From positions 248,001-312,000 of the forward strand of contig NZ_LFIO01001304.1 of assembly GCF_001187535.1 (NCBI RefSeq): a DNA stretch of 64,000 nucleotides, in the 5' to 3' direction. The position numbers and the translations under genes are program-made. Below, piece after piece: positions 45,184 to 53,825 of this stretch. The stretch comes from Rhizobium ecuadorense. Its GTDB lineage: Bacteria; Pseudomonadota; Alphaproteobacteria; Rhizobiales; Rhizobiaceae. Each line of letters starts with the position of its first letter. Positions within the stretch are counted from its first letter, which is position 1. The notes under the pieces are model-generated. The model was not told the origin of the DNA. It did no database searches and saw nothing but the letters and a program-made list of their open reading frames with translations.

Positions 45184-45852
45184 ATGGGTTATACATTCGA
45201 TTTTGGTGCGGTCTTTGACCGCGCCCCGGAATTGCTTTGGGGTTCGCTCGGTACGATCGGACTGGCGCTGGCCGGAATGGTCCTCGCGCTGGTCATCGGT
45301 ATTATCGGCGTTGCCGCCAGAACGTCCAAGATCCGACTCGTTCGAGCTCCCGTCATCGGGTTCGTGGAAATCGTCCGGAATACGCCCTTCCTCGTACAGA
45401 TTTTCTTCATCTACTTCGCGCTTCCCTTGATGGGGATACGCCTCAACCCGACGGTTACCGCGATTATCGCACTGGGCATCAACGGCGGGGCATACGCGAT
45501 CGAGATCATCCGTGGCGGCGTCGAGAGCGTCAGCAAGGGTCAGATCGAGGCAGGCTTCGCACTTGGCCTCCACAAGGGCGACGTCTTCCGGTTGATCGTG
45601 CTGAAGCCGGCTCTTCGGGCAATCTACCCATCGCTCACCAGTCAGTTCGTGATGCTGACTCTCACCACCTCCGTCTGCACCTCGATCGCAGCCTACGAGC
45701 TGACGTCGGCGGCGCAGAGAATCGAATCCGACACGTTCCGAAGCTTCGAGGTCTACTTCTCCGTAACTACCATCTACCTCGTGATTTCGACCCTGATGAT
45801 GGGCCTCTTTGCCCTCATTTCCCGCCACTACTTCAACTACCCGACGCGATAG
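45184..45852 (+). CDS. Polar amino-acid-type ABC permease (HisQ/HisM family)
   Basis: 222 residues, ATG at 45184 with AAGGAGG upstream. It has five hydrophobic helices and the family block EIVRNTPFLVQIFFIYFALP (about residues 62-81). The EAA loop is seen as EAGFALGLHKGDVFRLIVLK (about 123-142). It pairs with the next permease. In this operon the cargo is probably an organic acid of the quinate/shikimate class and not an amino acid; this is inference from context. Confidence 0.88.
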   Translation: MGYTFDFGAVFDRAPELLWGSLGTIGLALAGMVLALVIGIIGVAARTSKIRLVRAPVIGFVEIVRNTPFLVQIFFIYFALPLMGIRLNPTVTAIIALGINGGAYAIEIIRGGVESVSKGQIEAGFALGLHKGDVFRLIVLKPALRAIYPSLTSQFVMLTLTTSVCTSIAAYELTSAAQRIESDTFRSFEVYFSVTTIYLVISTLMMGLFALISRHYFNYPTR

Positions 45853-45861
45853 GAGGCACTT

Positions 45862-46512
45862 ATGGGTCCCATCGGCGAAAACGAATTTCTATTCATCTTG
45901 CATGGTCTGAAATGGACCGTCCTGCTCGCGATCATCGGCTTTGTAGGTGGAGGCGTGTTCGGGATAGTGATCGCCCTGGCGCGCGCATCAAAAAACCGGA
46001 CGGCGCGCGTCGCAACTTCGGGCTACATCGCACTCTTCCAGGGCACGCCGCTCCTGATGCAGCTCTTCGTCGTTTACTACGGCGTGGCGCTGCTCGGCGT
46101 TGATGTCAACGCCTGGATCGCGGTGGCTATCGCCTTCACTCTTCATGCGAGCGCCTTCCTCGGCGAGATCTGGCGCGGCTCCATCGAAGCCGTGCCGAAA
46201 GGTCAGAACGAAGCCGCAAACGCGCTGGGCCTGCACTACGTATCACGGATGAAAGACGTCATCCTTCCGCAAGCCCTGAAAATCTCCATGCCTGCGACCG
46301 TCGGCTTCCTTGTCCAGCTGATCAAAGGAACGTCGCTCGCCGCGATCGTCGGCTTCATCGAGCTGACCCGAGCTGGACAGATTATCTCGAACCAAACCTA
46401 CCGCCCGCTCCTCGTCTTCGGGATCGTCGGCGTGATCTATTTCATCATTTGCTGGCCGCTGTCGCACCTTGGAAGTGGCCTCGAAAAACGGATGGCGAAA
46501 GCAGTCCGCTAA
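45862..46512 (+). CDS. Polar amino-acid-type ABC permease (HisM family), second subunit
   Basis: 216 residues with five helices. The block FQGTPLLMQLFVVYYGVALL (about residues 55-74) and an EAA loop EAANALGLHYVSRMKDVILP (about 116-135) are visible. It starts 9 bases after the first permease gene with AGGAGG in front, and together they form a heterodimeric channel. Confidence 0.88.
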   Translation: MGPIGENEFLFILHGLKWTVLLAIIGFVGGGVFGIVIALARASKNRTARVATSGYIALFQGTPLLMQLFVVYYGVALLGVDVNAWIAVAIAFTLHASAFLGEIWRGSIEAVPKGQNEAANALGLHYVSRMKDVILPQALKISMPATVGFLVQLIKGTSLAAIVGFIELTRAGQIISNQTYRPLLVFGIVGVIYFIICWPLSHLGSGLEKRMAKAVR

Positions 46513-46552
46513 CCGCTTCGTTCGAAGCAAAAACAAAGAGGAGGAATAAGCA

Positions 46553-47377
46553 ATGCAGACCAACCGTAGGAAATTTCTGGGAATCGCTTTTGCGACGGCC
46601 GCTTTCGCCACCATCGGCGCCGCCGCCGCATCGGCCGCCACTGTCGAAGAGATCAAAGCCAAGGGCACTCTCGTCGTCGGCATCCAGGGCGACAACGCGC
46701 CATGGGGCTTTGTGAATACGAGTGGCAAGCAGGACGGTTTCGACGCGGATATCGCGACGCTGTTTGCCAAGGAACTCGGCGTGAAGGTCGAATTCCAGCC
46801 GCTCGCCGTCGCCAACCGAATTCCGGCGCTGACGACGGGGAAGGTCGATATCCTGTTCGCCACAATGGCCATGACCGAGGAGCGCGCCAAATCGATCCAG
46901 TACAGCAAGCCGTATGCAGCGAACACAATCTCGCTCTATGCCGCGAAGGCCGATGCCGTAAAGGCGCCGGCCGATGTAGCGGCCTGGGAGATCGGCGTGC
47001 CGAAGTCGAGCTCGCAGGATAAGGCCGTGACGGACGCCGTAGGATCGACTGCAACGATCCGCCGGTTCGACGATGACGCCGCCACCATCCAGGCTCTCAT
47101 TTCCGGTCAGGTGAAGGCTGTCGGCGGCAACCAGTTCTACGGACAGAGGCTCGATGCGGCCAGCGCCGGGACTTACGAGCGTAAGATCGACTTCCTGAAG
47201 ACCTATAACGGCGTCGGAACGCGCCTTGGCGAGAAAGACTGGAACGAAGCCAGCAACAGCTTCATCGACAAGATCAAGGCAAGCGGGGAGCTGGCGGCCA
47301 TCACCAAGAAGTGGATGGGCATCGACCTTCCGACATTCCCCGAATCCATCCCCAACATCCCGTTCACCGTCAAGTAA
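46553..47377 (+). CDS. Family 3 ABC substrate-binding protein with twin-arginine signal
   Basis: 274 residues. The N-terminus NRRKFLGIAF followed by an Ala-rich hydrophobic stretch and AAAASA looks like a Tat signal, which is unusual for this family. The mature protein has the family 3 opening GTLVVGIQGDNAPWGF (about residues 41-56) and VDILFATMAMTEERAKSIQYS (about 99-119 region). GGAGGAA precedes the ATG. It delivers the solute to the two permeases and the ATPase of this operon. Confidence 0.87.
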   Translation: MQTNRRKFLGIAFATAAFATIGAAAASAATVEEIKAKGTLVVGIQGDNAPWGFVNTSGKQDGFDADIATLFAKELGVKVEFQPLAVANRIPALTTGKVDILFATMAMTEERAKSIQYSKPYAANTISLYAAKADAVKAPADVAAWEIGVPKSSSQDKAVTDAVGSTATIRRFDDDAATIQALISGQVKAVGGNQFYGQRLDAASAGTYERKIDFLKTYNGVGTRLGEKDWNEASNSFIDKIKASGELAAITKKWMGIDLPTFPESIPNIPFTVK

Positions 47378-47391
47378 AGCTGGAGGGCGCC

Positions 47392-48153
47392 GTGCTCAAT
47401 TCTTCAAACGATCAGTCGATGTTGATTTCACTTGAGAAGATGGAGAAATGGTACGGCTCCTTCCATGCCCTGAAAAACATCAGCCTGTCGGTTCGCAAAG
47501 GCGAGAAGATCGTCCTTTGCGGCCCGTCGGGTTCCGGCAAATCGACTTTGATCCGCTGCATCAACGCGCTTGAGACGATCCAGGACGGGAAGATCGTCGT
47601 CGAAGGACAGTTGCTGGATGGCAGCACCAAGGCAGTGGATGCGATCCGGCGCGAAGTGGGCATGGTGTTCCAGAGTTTCAATTTGTTTCCTCACATGACC
47701 GTGCTCCAGAACTGCACGCTGGCCCCCATGCGCGTTCGTGGCACCAGCCGCGCCGACGCCGAACGACTGGCACGAAAATATCTGGAACGTGTCCGGATCC
47801 TCGATCAGGCGGAGAAATATCCCGCCCAGCTTTCGGGGGGCCAGCAGCAGCGCGTCGCAATCGCGCGTGCGCTCTGCATGGAGCCGAAAGTGATGCTGTT
47901 CGATGAGCCCACGAGTGCGCTGGACCCCGAGATGGTCAAGGAAGTGCTGGATACGATGATCGGGCTCGCACGCGATGGCATGACCATGATCTGTGTGACC
48001 CATGAAATGGGCTTCGCCCGTCAGGTAGCAGACAGGGTCATCTTCATGGCCTCTGGTGAGATCATCGAAGAGGCTGAGCCCGAGGTTTTCTTCAAGTCTC
48101 CTCAGCACGAGCGTACCAGGGCGTTTCTCGGCGAAATACTTGCCCATCACTGA
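47392..48153 (+). CDS. Polar amino-acid-type ABC ATP-binding protein (HisP/GlnQ family)
   Basis: 253 residues from the GTG at 47392, chosen for GGAGG at 47382-47386; an ATG at 47419 is the alternative. Walker A is GPSGSGKST (about residues 44-52), the signature is LSGGQQQRVAIARAL (about 149-163), Walker B is VMLFDEPTSALD and the switch is VTHEMGFA. It completes a permease-permease-SBP-ATPase set. Confidence 0.92.
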   Translation: MLNSSNDQSMLISLEKMEKWYGSFHALKNISLSVRKGEKIVLCGPSGSGKSTLIRCINALETIQDGKIVVEGQLLDGSTKAVDAIRREVGMVFQSFNLFPHMTVLQNCTLAPMRVRGTSRADAERLARKYLERVRILDQAEKYPAQLSGGQQQRVAIARALCMEPKVMLFDEPTSALDPEMVKEVLDTMIGLARDGMTMICVTHEMGFARQVADRVIFMASGEIIEEAEPEVFFKSPQHERTRAFLGEILAHH

Positions 48154-48171
48154 TCCGGTAGAGCTATCAAA

Positions 48172-49032
48172 ATGGACCACAGGAAATTCCATGTCGGGCT
48201 GATCGGCGCAGACATTCAGATGTCGAAGTCGCCGGCTCTCCATGAGACTGAAGCATACCAGCTTGGACTGGAATATCGGTACGAGCTTCTCGATCTGGCC
48301 GAGCGTGATCTTCCTGCATCTGCGCTGCCAGACCTTCTCGACGAGATCGAACGCCGAGGCTTTGCGGGAAGCAACATTACCCATCCGTGCAAGCAGACCG
48401 TCGTAGCTCACCTTACCGATCTGTCGGAAGATGCCCAAATGCTCGGCGCAGTCAACACGGTCGTGCTTCGCAACGGAAAGCGGATCGGGCACAACACCGA
48501 TTGGTATGGCTTTTATAAGAATTTCGAGCGCGGATTACCCGATGTTGCCAAAGCACATGCGGTTCTGCTCGGCGCTGGCGGCGCGGGGGTCGCAGTCGCG
48601 CACGCAGCCATCAAGCTCGGAATCGAGATGCTGTCGATCTTCGACCAGGACGCAAATCGCGCCGCCGCGCTTGCCGATCAGCTCAACCAGCGCTTCTCAA
48701 AAAGCTGCGCACAGCCGATCAGGGATGTCAGCGCCACGCTCGCTTCGGCCGACGGGCTGATCCATGCCACGCCGACGGGTATGCGAAGCCATCCTGGCAT
48801 CCCGATCGACCCGGGATTGCTTCAATCGCGTCACTGGGTCGCTGACATCGTCTACATGCCGCTTGTGACCGAACTTCTGGCTTTGGCCGGGAAGAAGGGC
48901 TGCAGAACGCTGCCCGGTGGTGGAATGACGGTATTCCAGGCCGCCGCCGCGTTCGAATTGTTCACGGGCGTGCAGCCGGACGCGGAACGCATGTCGCGTC
49001 ACTTCGAAGAGTTGTGCCGAGCTGCAGTGTGA
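48172..49032 (+). CDS. Quinate/shikimate dehydrogenase (QsuD-like)
   Basis: NAD(P)-dependent dehydrogenase of the AroE superfamily, 286 residues. The substrate site is seen as MSKSPALHE (about residues 17-25), NITHPCKQ with catalytic K74, GAVNTVV and HNTDWYGF with D110. The dinucleotide loop is LGAGGAG (about 133-139). The NITHPxKQ, HWVxDIVYMP and FELFTGVQPDAERM blocks match what I remember of Corynebacterium QsuD, an NAD-dependent quinate dehydrogenase, better than biosynthetic AroE. It would oxidise quinate to 3-dehydroquinate and/or shikimate to 3-dehydroshikimate. Confidence 0.85.
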   Translation: MDHRKFHVGLIGADIQMSKSPALHETEAYQLGLEYRYELLDLAERDLPASALPDLLDEIERRGFAGSNITHPCKQTVVAHLTDLSEDAQMLGAVNTVVLRNGKRIGHNTDWYGFYKNFERGLPDVAKAHAVLLGAGGAGVAVAHAAIKLGIEMLSIFDQDANRAAALADQLNQRFSKSCAQPIRDVSATLASADGLIHATPTGMRSHPGIPIDPGLLQSRHWVADIVYMPLVTELLALAGKKGCRTLPGGGMTVFQAAAAFELFTGVQPDAERMSRHFEELCRAAV

Positions 49033-49047
49033 TCGGGAGGACATGCG

Positions 49048-49416
49048 ATGCCGCATATCATCATCGACTATAGCCGGGGCGCTGGCGAACGCGTCGTTAT
49101 CGACGAGCTGACCAGAGCGGTGCATCGCCGAGTCCGCGACGGGGGCCTCGTAAAGCCTGCTATAGTTCGCACATTCGCCAGGGAAGCGACTTTCTCCTGC
49201 GTCGGTGACGAGCATGCCGGCAATCACTTCATCCAGATCATTGTGCGCATGGCTCCCGGACGGCCGGCGGAGGTGAAACGAGAGCTGCTGAAAGCGGTTC
49301 TCGACGCCGCGCGCAATGTCGCAGCACCCGCATTGCAGGAAGGACGGCTCGGGCTGCGCGCAGATCTCTACGAATCCGATCCCGATTTCGCGTTCCAGGA
49401 AATAGCGTTCGCCTGA
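49048..49416 (+). CDS. 5-carboxymethyl-2-hydroxymuconate isomerase-like tautomerase (HpaF family)
   Basis: 122 residues, tautomerase superfamily. It starts MPHIIIDYS, leaving the catalytic Pro1 after Met removal. The length and the HFIQIIVRMAPGR segment fit CHMI (HpaF), a trimeric isomerase of the homoprotocatechuate meta pathway, and not the about 60-residue 4-oxalocrotonate tautomerases. CHMI relatives isomerise unsaturated oxo-acids made after ring opening. Its presence links this operon to the hydratase and aldolase of the divergent operon. Confidence 0.78.
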   Translation: MPHIIIDYSRGAGERVVIDELTRAVHRRVRDGGLVKPAIVRTFAREATFSCVGDEHAGNHFIQIIVRMAPGRPAEVKRELLKAVLDAARNVAAPALQEGRLGLRADLYESDPDFAFQEIAFA

Positions 49417-49448
49417 ACTCAGGCGTTGCCTTCACAAGGATAATTGCA

Positions 49449-49898
49449 ATGAGCCTGCTTTATGTTTTGAACGGTCCAAATCTCAACCTTCTCGGCAAGC
49501 GCCAGCCTCATATTTACGGCCACGAAACGCTGGCTGACGTCGAGACCGACTGCCGGAAACTGGCATCGGAACTCGGACACGAGCTCCGCTTCCACCAGAG
49601 CAACCGCGAATACGAAATCATCGACTGGATCCATGAAGCGCGTGAGGATGGAGCCGGCATCGTCATCAATCCAGCTGCATTCACGCACACGTCGCTAGCC
49701 ATCCTCGACGCTCTGAATACATTCGAAGGTCCCGTCATCGAGATCCATATCTCCAACGTGCATAAGCGCGAAAGCTTCCGCCACCACTCCTTTGTCTCCC
49801 ACAGGGCAGACGGCGTAATCGCCGGACTTGGGACGGAAGGCTACCAGCTCGGCATCCGCCGCGTCGCGACAATGCTAAAGACCCCGAAGAACGGCTGA
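49449..49898 (+). CDS. aroQ: Type II 3-dehydroquinate dehydratase
   Basis: 149 residues, dodecameric type II fold. The active-site loop is GKRQPHIYG with R18 and catalytic Y23; N74 and H80 lie in INPAAFTHTS, and the general acid H100 is in EIHISNVHKRE. FTHTS replaces the more common YTHTS of biosynthetic enzymes, as I recall for catabolic copies. In this operon it would work in the degradative direction next to the QsuD-like dehydrogenase (3-dehydroquinate to 3-dehydroshikimate). The gene before it ends 32 bases upstream and the next starts after 6. Confidence 0.92.
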   Translation: MSLLYVLNGPNLNLLGKRQPHIYGHETLADVETDCRKLASELGHELRFHQSNREYEIIDWIHEAREDGAGIVINPAAFTHTSLAILDALNTFEGPVIEIHISNVHKRESFRHHSFVSHRADGVIAGLGTEGYQLGIRRVATMLKTPKNG

Positions 49899-49904
49899 CA
49901 CAAA

Positions 49905-50501
49905 ATGGTCGACCAGGTCAAACTAGCAGTCCTCGGCGCGGGACTGATTGGGAAGCGTCACATTCGACATGTCCTGGAAGAACCCGCGGCGGACCTCGTC
50001 GCCGTGGTGGATCCCACATCGGTCGGTCAAAAAATTGCAACGGAGGCCGGCGTCAGATGGTTTCCGAGCTTTGCCGACATGATCGCCGTGCTGCGTCCGG
50101 ACGGCGTCATCATTGCCACCCCCAACCAAGTGCATATCTCGAACGGCATGGAGGCTGTGGAAGCCGGCATCCCGGCACTGATTGAGAAGCCGGTTGCCGA
50201 TGACATTGCAGCCGGCGAGAAACTCATAGAGACGGCAGAAGCCAAGGGGGTCCCGCTTCTGACGGGTCATCATCGCCGGCATAATCCGATGATGCAGAAA
50301 GCAAAACAGATCATTGAAAGCGGGAGGCTCGGTCGGATACTGGTCGTCAACGCAATGTTCTGGCTGTTCAAGCCGGACGACTATTTCGACATGCCCTGGC
50401 GACGGGAGCGCGGCGCGGGACCTGTGTTCCTCAATCTGATCCACGACATCGACAATCTTCCCTACCTGTTTGGGGATATCGCGGCCGTCCCCTCGTCATA
50501 G
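49905..50501 (+). pseudogene. Truncated Gfo/Idh/MocA-family oxidoreductase
   Basis: 198 codons against about 340-390 in the family. The N-terminal NAD(P)-binding half is intact: LAVLGAGLIGKRHI (about residues 7-20), IIATPNQVH, and the catalytic-region EKPVADDI (about 94-101), with GHHRRHNP. The C-terminal domain stops after HDIDNLPYLFGDIAAV, where the reading frame ends at once (PSS, stop). The following 150 bases do not continue the protein in any frame that I recognise. It probably lost its C-terminal half at the right edge of the accessory block. A function for the N-terminal half alone is unlikely. Confidence 0.75.
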
Positions 50502-50625
50502 GCTCGGAGTTCGAGACGACAAGCGAATTGTCCGCCGGAATTCAAATCGGAAGGAGCAGGCGGTTCGCGTTTCCGTGAGCCGCCCCAAGAGACGCGTTTT
50601 GTTAGACATCTGCGACCCGTAAGGA

Positions 50626-50649
50626 AAACGGCGCGGCTTTCGCCGCGCC
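50626..50649 (-). terminator. Intrinsic terminator of the RND efflux operon
   Basis: Stem GGCGCGG (50630-50636) with CCGCGCC (50643-50649), followed by GTTTTCC on the minus strand, just after the pump gene stop at 50654. Confidence 0.75.
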
Positions 50650-50653
50650 ATCT

Positions 50654-53600
50654 TCACTCAGCTGCCAACGCCGGCGGATGTCTGTCATCCGCCTCTTCCT
50701 GGATGGCGTCGGCATCTCGGCCTGGCTCGTCCTTTGCCTTCGGCTCCCGGCCGAAGAAAAGGGCGTAGCCGGCGGGCAGAACCAGAATGGTGAGCACGGT
50801 GGCGACCAGGATGCCGCCCATCATCGCGTAGGCAAGCGGACCCCAGAAGACGCCGCGCGAAATCGGGATCAGCGCCAGGACGGCGGTCAGCGCCGTCAGC
50901 ATGATCGGCCGGAAACGCCGCACGGCAGCACCGACGATCGCCTCCTGCCGGTGCATGCCGGCCTTGATATCCTGGTCGATCTGATCGACGAGGATGATCG
51001 AATTGCGCATGATGATGCCGAGCAGCGCGATGACGCCGAGGATCGCCACGAAGCCGAACGGCGCACCGCTGATCAGCAGTGCGGCCGCAGCACCTATGAT
51101 GCCGAGCGGTCCGGTTGCCAGCACCAGCATCGCCTTGCCGAAATGCTGCAACTGCACCATCAGCAACACGATGATGACGGCGAGCATGATCGGCGCCTTG
51201 GCGGCGATCGACATCTGGCTTTCCGCCGCATCCTCGGCGCCGCCCTGGATTTCGACATTGTAGCCGGCCGGCAGGCTGTCGCGCATGTCCTTCATGTCGG
51301 CATACATCTTCATCACCACGTCGTTCGGCTGCACGCCGTCGGGCAGCGTCGCCCGCACGGTGATCGTCGGCAGGCGATTGCGCCGCCATTCGATGCCCTG
51401 CTCCATAACCGGCACGACCTTGGCGACCTGCGAGACCGGCACGAAGCCGCCGAAATCCGTCGGGACATAGACCGAGTTGACCGCCGACAGCAGCGAGCGG
51501 CTGGCATCCGGCTCGCGGGCGACGATCGAGACCGTCTCCTCGCCGTCGCGGAAATCGTCGAGGGCCGCCCCCGACATGGCGGTCTGCAGCATCTGGCGCA
51601 CACGCTGCGAAGTCACACCCAACGCCCGGGCGCGGTCCTGGTCGATCACCAGCTTCATTGCCGGCACCTGTTCCAGCCAGTCGTCGTGGATGGCGCCGAG
51701 CATCGGGTTGGCCGCAAAGCGCGCCTTCACCTGATCGGCGATTGCTCGCACCTCCTGGCGGTCCGGCCCCATGACGCGCATCTGCACCGGCCAGCCTGTG
51801 GGCGGGCCGAGGAAGAGGCGGTCGACCTTGCCGCGGATCTCCGGGAAATCTTCCGCAAGGATCGTGCGCAGCTTGACGATCAGCCGCTCGCGCGCCGGTT
51901 CGTCATTGGCCATGACGAGAAGCTGGGCGAAGTTCGGATTGCGCAGTTGCTGGTCGAGCGGCAGGAAGAAGCGCGGTGCGCCTTCGCCGATATAGGTGGC
52001 GATGAACTTCTTGTCGGGATCATCCATCATCTTGGCTTCGAGCGCCTTCGCCTGGACCTCGACTTCCTTGATGCTGGTGCCCTCGGGCAGCCAGAGATCG
52101 ACGAGGATTTCCGGCCGCGACGATTGCGGGAAGAAATTCTGCGGAATGAACTGGAAGGCCCAGAGGCTGGTGACGAAGGTGCCGAGCGTCAACAGCAGCA
52201 CGATGACCCGGTGGCGAACCGCCCAGCCGACCGTGCCGCGCAGACGCCGATAGAATCCGGTGTCGAAGGCGTCGTGATGCTCGCCGGCATGATGGCGCTG
52301 CTTGAGGATCATGTAGCCGAGCCATGGCGTGAAATAGACCGCGACGAACCACGAGGTGACGAGCGCAATGCCGACGACGTAGAACAGCGAACGCACATAT
52401 TCGCCGGCCGTCGATGCGGCGAAGCCAACCGGAATGAAGCCGGCCGTGGTGATCAGCGTGCCTGTCAGCATCGGGAAGGCGGTCGAGGAATAGGCAAAGC
52501 TCGCCGCTTCGATCTTGACCAGCCCCTCCTCCAGCTTTCGCTCCATCATCTCGACGACGATCATCGCATCGTCGACCAGCAGGCCGAGCGCGATGATCAG
52601 CGCCCCGAGCGAGATGCGCTGCAGGTCGATGCCGAGTTCGTACATCAGGGCGAAGGTGGCGGCGAGCACCAGCGGAATGGCGATGGCAATGACGAGGCCT
52701 GAACGCCAGCCGATCGACAGGAACGAGACAATAAGCACGATGACGAGGGCTTCGCCGAGCGCATGCATGAATTCGCTGATCGCATCCGTCACCACGTCGG
52801 GCTGGTTGGCGATCTGATCGACGGCGACGCCGTAAGGCAACGCCTCCTCGAAGCGCTGATAGGTCGCCTCGACGCCCTTGCCGACATCGGTGACGTTGAA
52901 ACCCTTGGCCATCACGACGCCGACCTGGACGCTATCATGGCCGTTGAAACGGTATTTGCGCTGATAGGGGTCTTCGAGGCCGGAACTGACGGTGGCGATA
53001 TCGCCGAGACGTGTCACCTGGCCGCCGGCGCGAAGCCGCAGCTCGCGGATATCGGCCGCCTTCTTCACGTCGCCTTCGACGGAGATGCGTACCGAGCGCA
53101 GGCCGGTATCGACGGAGCCGGCCGGATCGACATTGTTCTGGCCCTTGATGGCGTTCTGCAGGTCGAGGATCGTCAAGCCGCGCTCGGCGAGCGCCTTGGA
53201 CGAGACATCGATATAGATCTTCTCGGGCTGGTCGCCGATGATGACAGCCTTCTCGACACCCGGTGTCGTCAGCAGCATATCGCGCGCCTGGATGGCGAAT
53301 TTCTTCAGCTCCGGATAGGAATAGCCCTCGCCGCTGATCGAATGCAGCGTGATGAAAGTGTCGCCGAACTCATCGTTGAAATAGGGGCCGAGCAGGCCCT
53401 GCGGCAGCTCGCTGGAGATGTCGCCGACCTTCTTGCGCACTTGGTAGAAGGCATCCGCCACGTCCTTCGAATTGGTGTCGCCCTTGACCTGCAGGGTGAT
53501 GATCGCACTGCCGGCTCGCGTGTAGGACTTGACCCAGTCGATATGCGGCGTTTCCTGCAGCTTGCGTTCGATCTTGTTGACGACCTGATCTTCCATTTCC

Positions 53601-53800
53601 TGGATGGAAGCGCCCGGCCAGATCGCCTGAACGACCATGACCCGGAAGGTGAATTCGGGGTCCTCGCGCTGACCCATGCGCATCAGGCCAAGCACGCCGG
53701 TGATGATGATCAGCCCGAAGAGGAAGCGGGCGATGCTCGGATGTCCGATCGCCCAGCGCGACAGGTTGAAGGGCCGCTTTTCGGTGGTGTTGGCGTCCAT
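50654..53800 (-). CDS. RND-family efflux pump, inner-membrane subunit
   Basis: 1048 residues, normal for RND transporters, with twelve transmembrane helices and two large periplasmic loops. The proton-relay aspartates are in GLLVDDAMIVVEMMERK (TM4 region, about residue 405-421). GVALVTSWFVAVYFTPWLG and the C-terminal GPLAYAMMGGILVATVLTIL are typical. It lacks clear heavy-metal (CzcA) signatures and looks like a drug/organic-compound pump of the group with a lipoprotein adaptor. It is last in the operon tetR-adaptor-pump; an outer-membrane channel is not encoded here. Confidence 0.92.
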   Translation of the reverse strand: MDANTTEKRPFNLSRWAIGHPSIARFLFGLIIITGVLGLMRMGQREDPEFTFRVMVVQAIWPGASIQEMEDQVVNKIERKLQETPHIDWVKSYTRAGSAIITLQVKGDTNSKDVADAFYQVRKKVGDISSELPQGLLGPYFNDEFGDTFITLHSISGEGYSYPELKKFAIQARDMLLTTPGVEKAVIIGDQPEKIYIDVSSKALAERGLTILDLQNAIKGQNNVDPAGSVDTGLRSVRISVEGDVKKAADIRELRLRAGGQVTRLGDIATVSSGLEDPYQRKYRFNGHDSVQVGVVMAKGFNVTDVGKGVEATYQRFEEALPYGVAVDQIANQPDVVTDAISEFMHALGEALVIVLIVSFLSIGWRSGLVIAIAIPLVLAATFALMYELGIDLQRISLGALIIALGLLVDDAMIVVEMMERKLEEGLVKIEAASFAYSSTAFPMLTGTLITTAGFIPVGFAASTAGEYVRSLFYVVGIALVTSWFVAVYFTPWLGYMILKQRHHAGEHHDAFDTGFYRRLRGTVGWAVRHRVIVLLLTLGTFVTSLWAFQFIPQNFFPQSSRPEILVDLWLPEGTSIKEVEVQAKALEAKMMDDPDKKFIATYIGEGAPRFFLPLDQQLRNPNFAQLLVMANDEPARERLIVKLRTILAEDFPEIRGKVDRLFLGPPTGWPVQMRVMGPDRQEVRAIADQVKARFAANPMLGAIHDDWLEQVPAMKLVIDQDRARALGVTSQRVRQMLQTAMSGAALDDFRDGEETVSIVAREPDASRSLLSAVNSVYVPTDFGGFVPVSQVAKVVPVMEQGIEWRRNRLPTITVRATLPDGVQPNDVVMKMYADMKDMRDSLPAGYNVEIQGGAEDAAESQMSIAAKAPIMLAVIIVLLMVQLQHFGKAMLVLATGPLGIIGAAAALLISGAPFGFVAILGVIALLGIIMRNSIILVDQIDQDIKAGMHRQEAIVGAAVRRFRPIMLTALTAVLALIPISRGVFWGPLAYAMMGGILVATVLTILVLPAGYALFFGREPKAKDEPGRDADAIQEEADDRHPPALAAE

Positions 53801-53825
53801 GGTTTTCTTCCCTTTTGCGACGCAA

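Noticed and set aside
50678..52702. 674-codon plus-strand frame opposite the RND pump
   Set aside because: Antisense shadow. It is rich in His, Asp and Arg and ends inside the pump gene with no ribosome site or conserved pattern.
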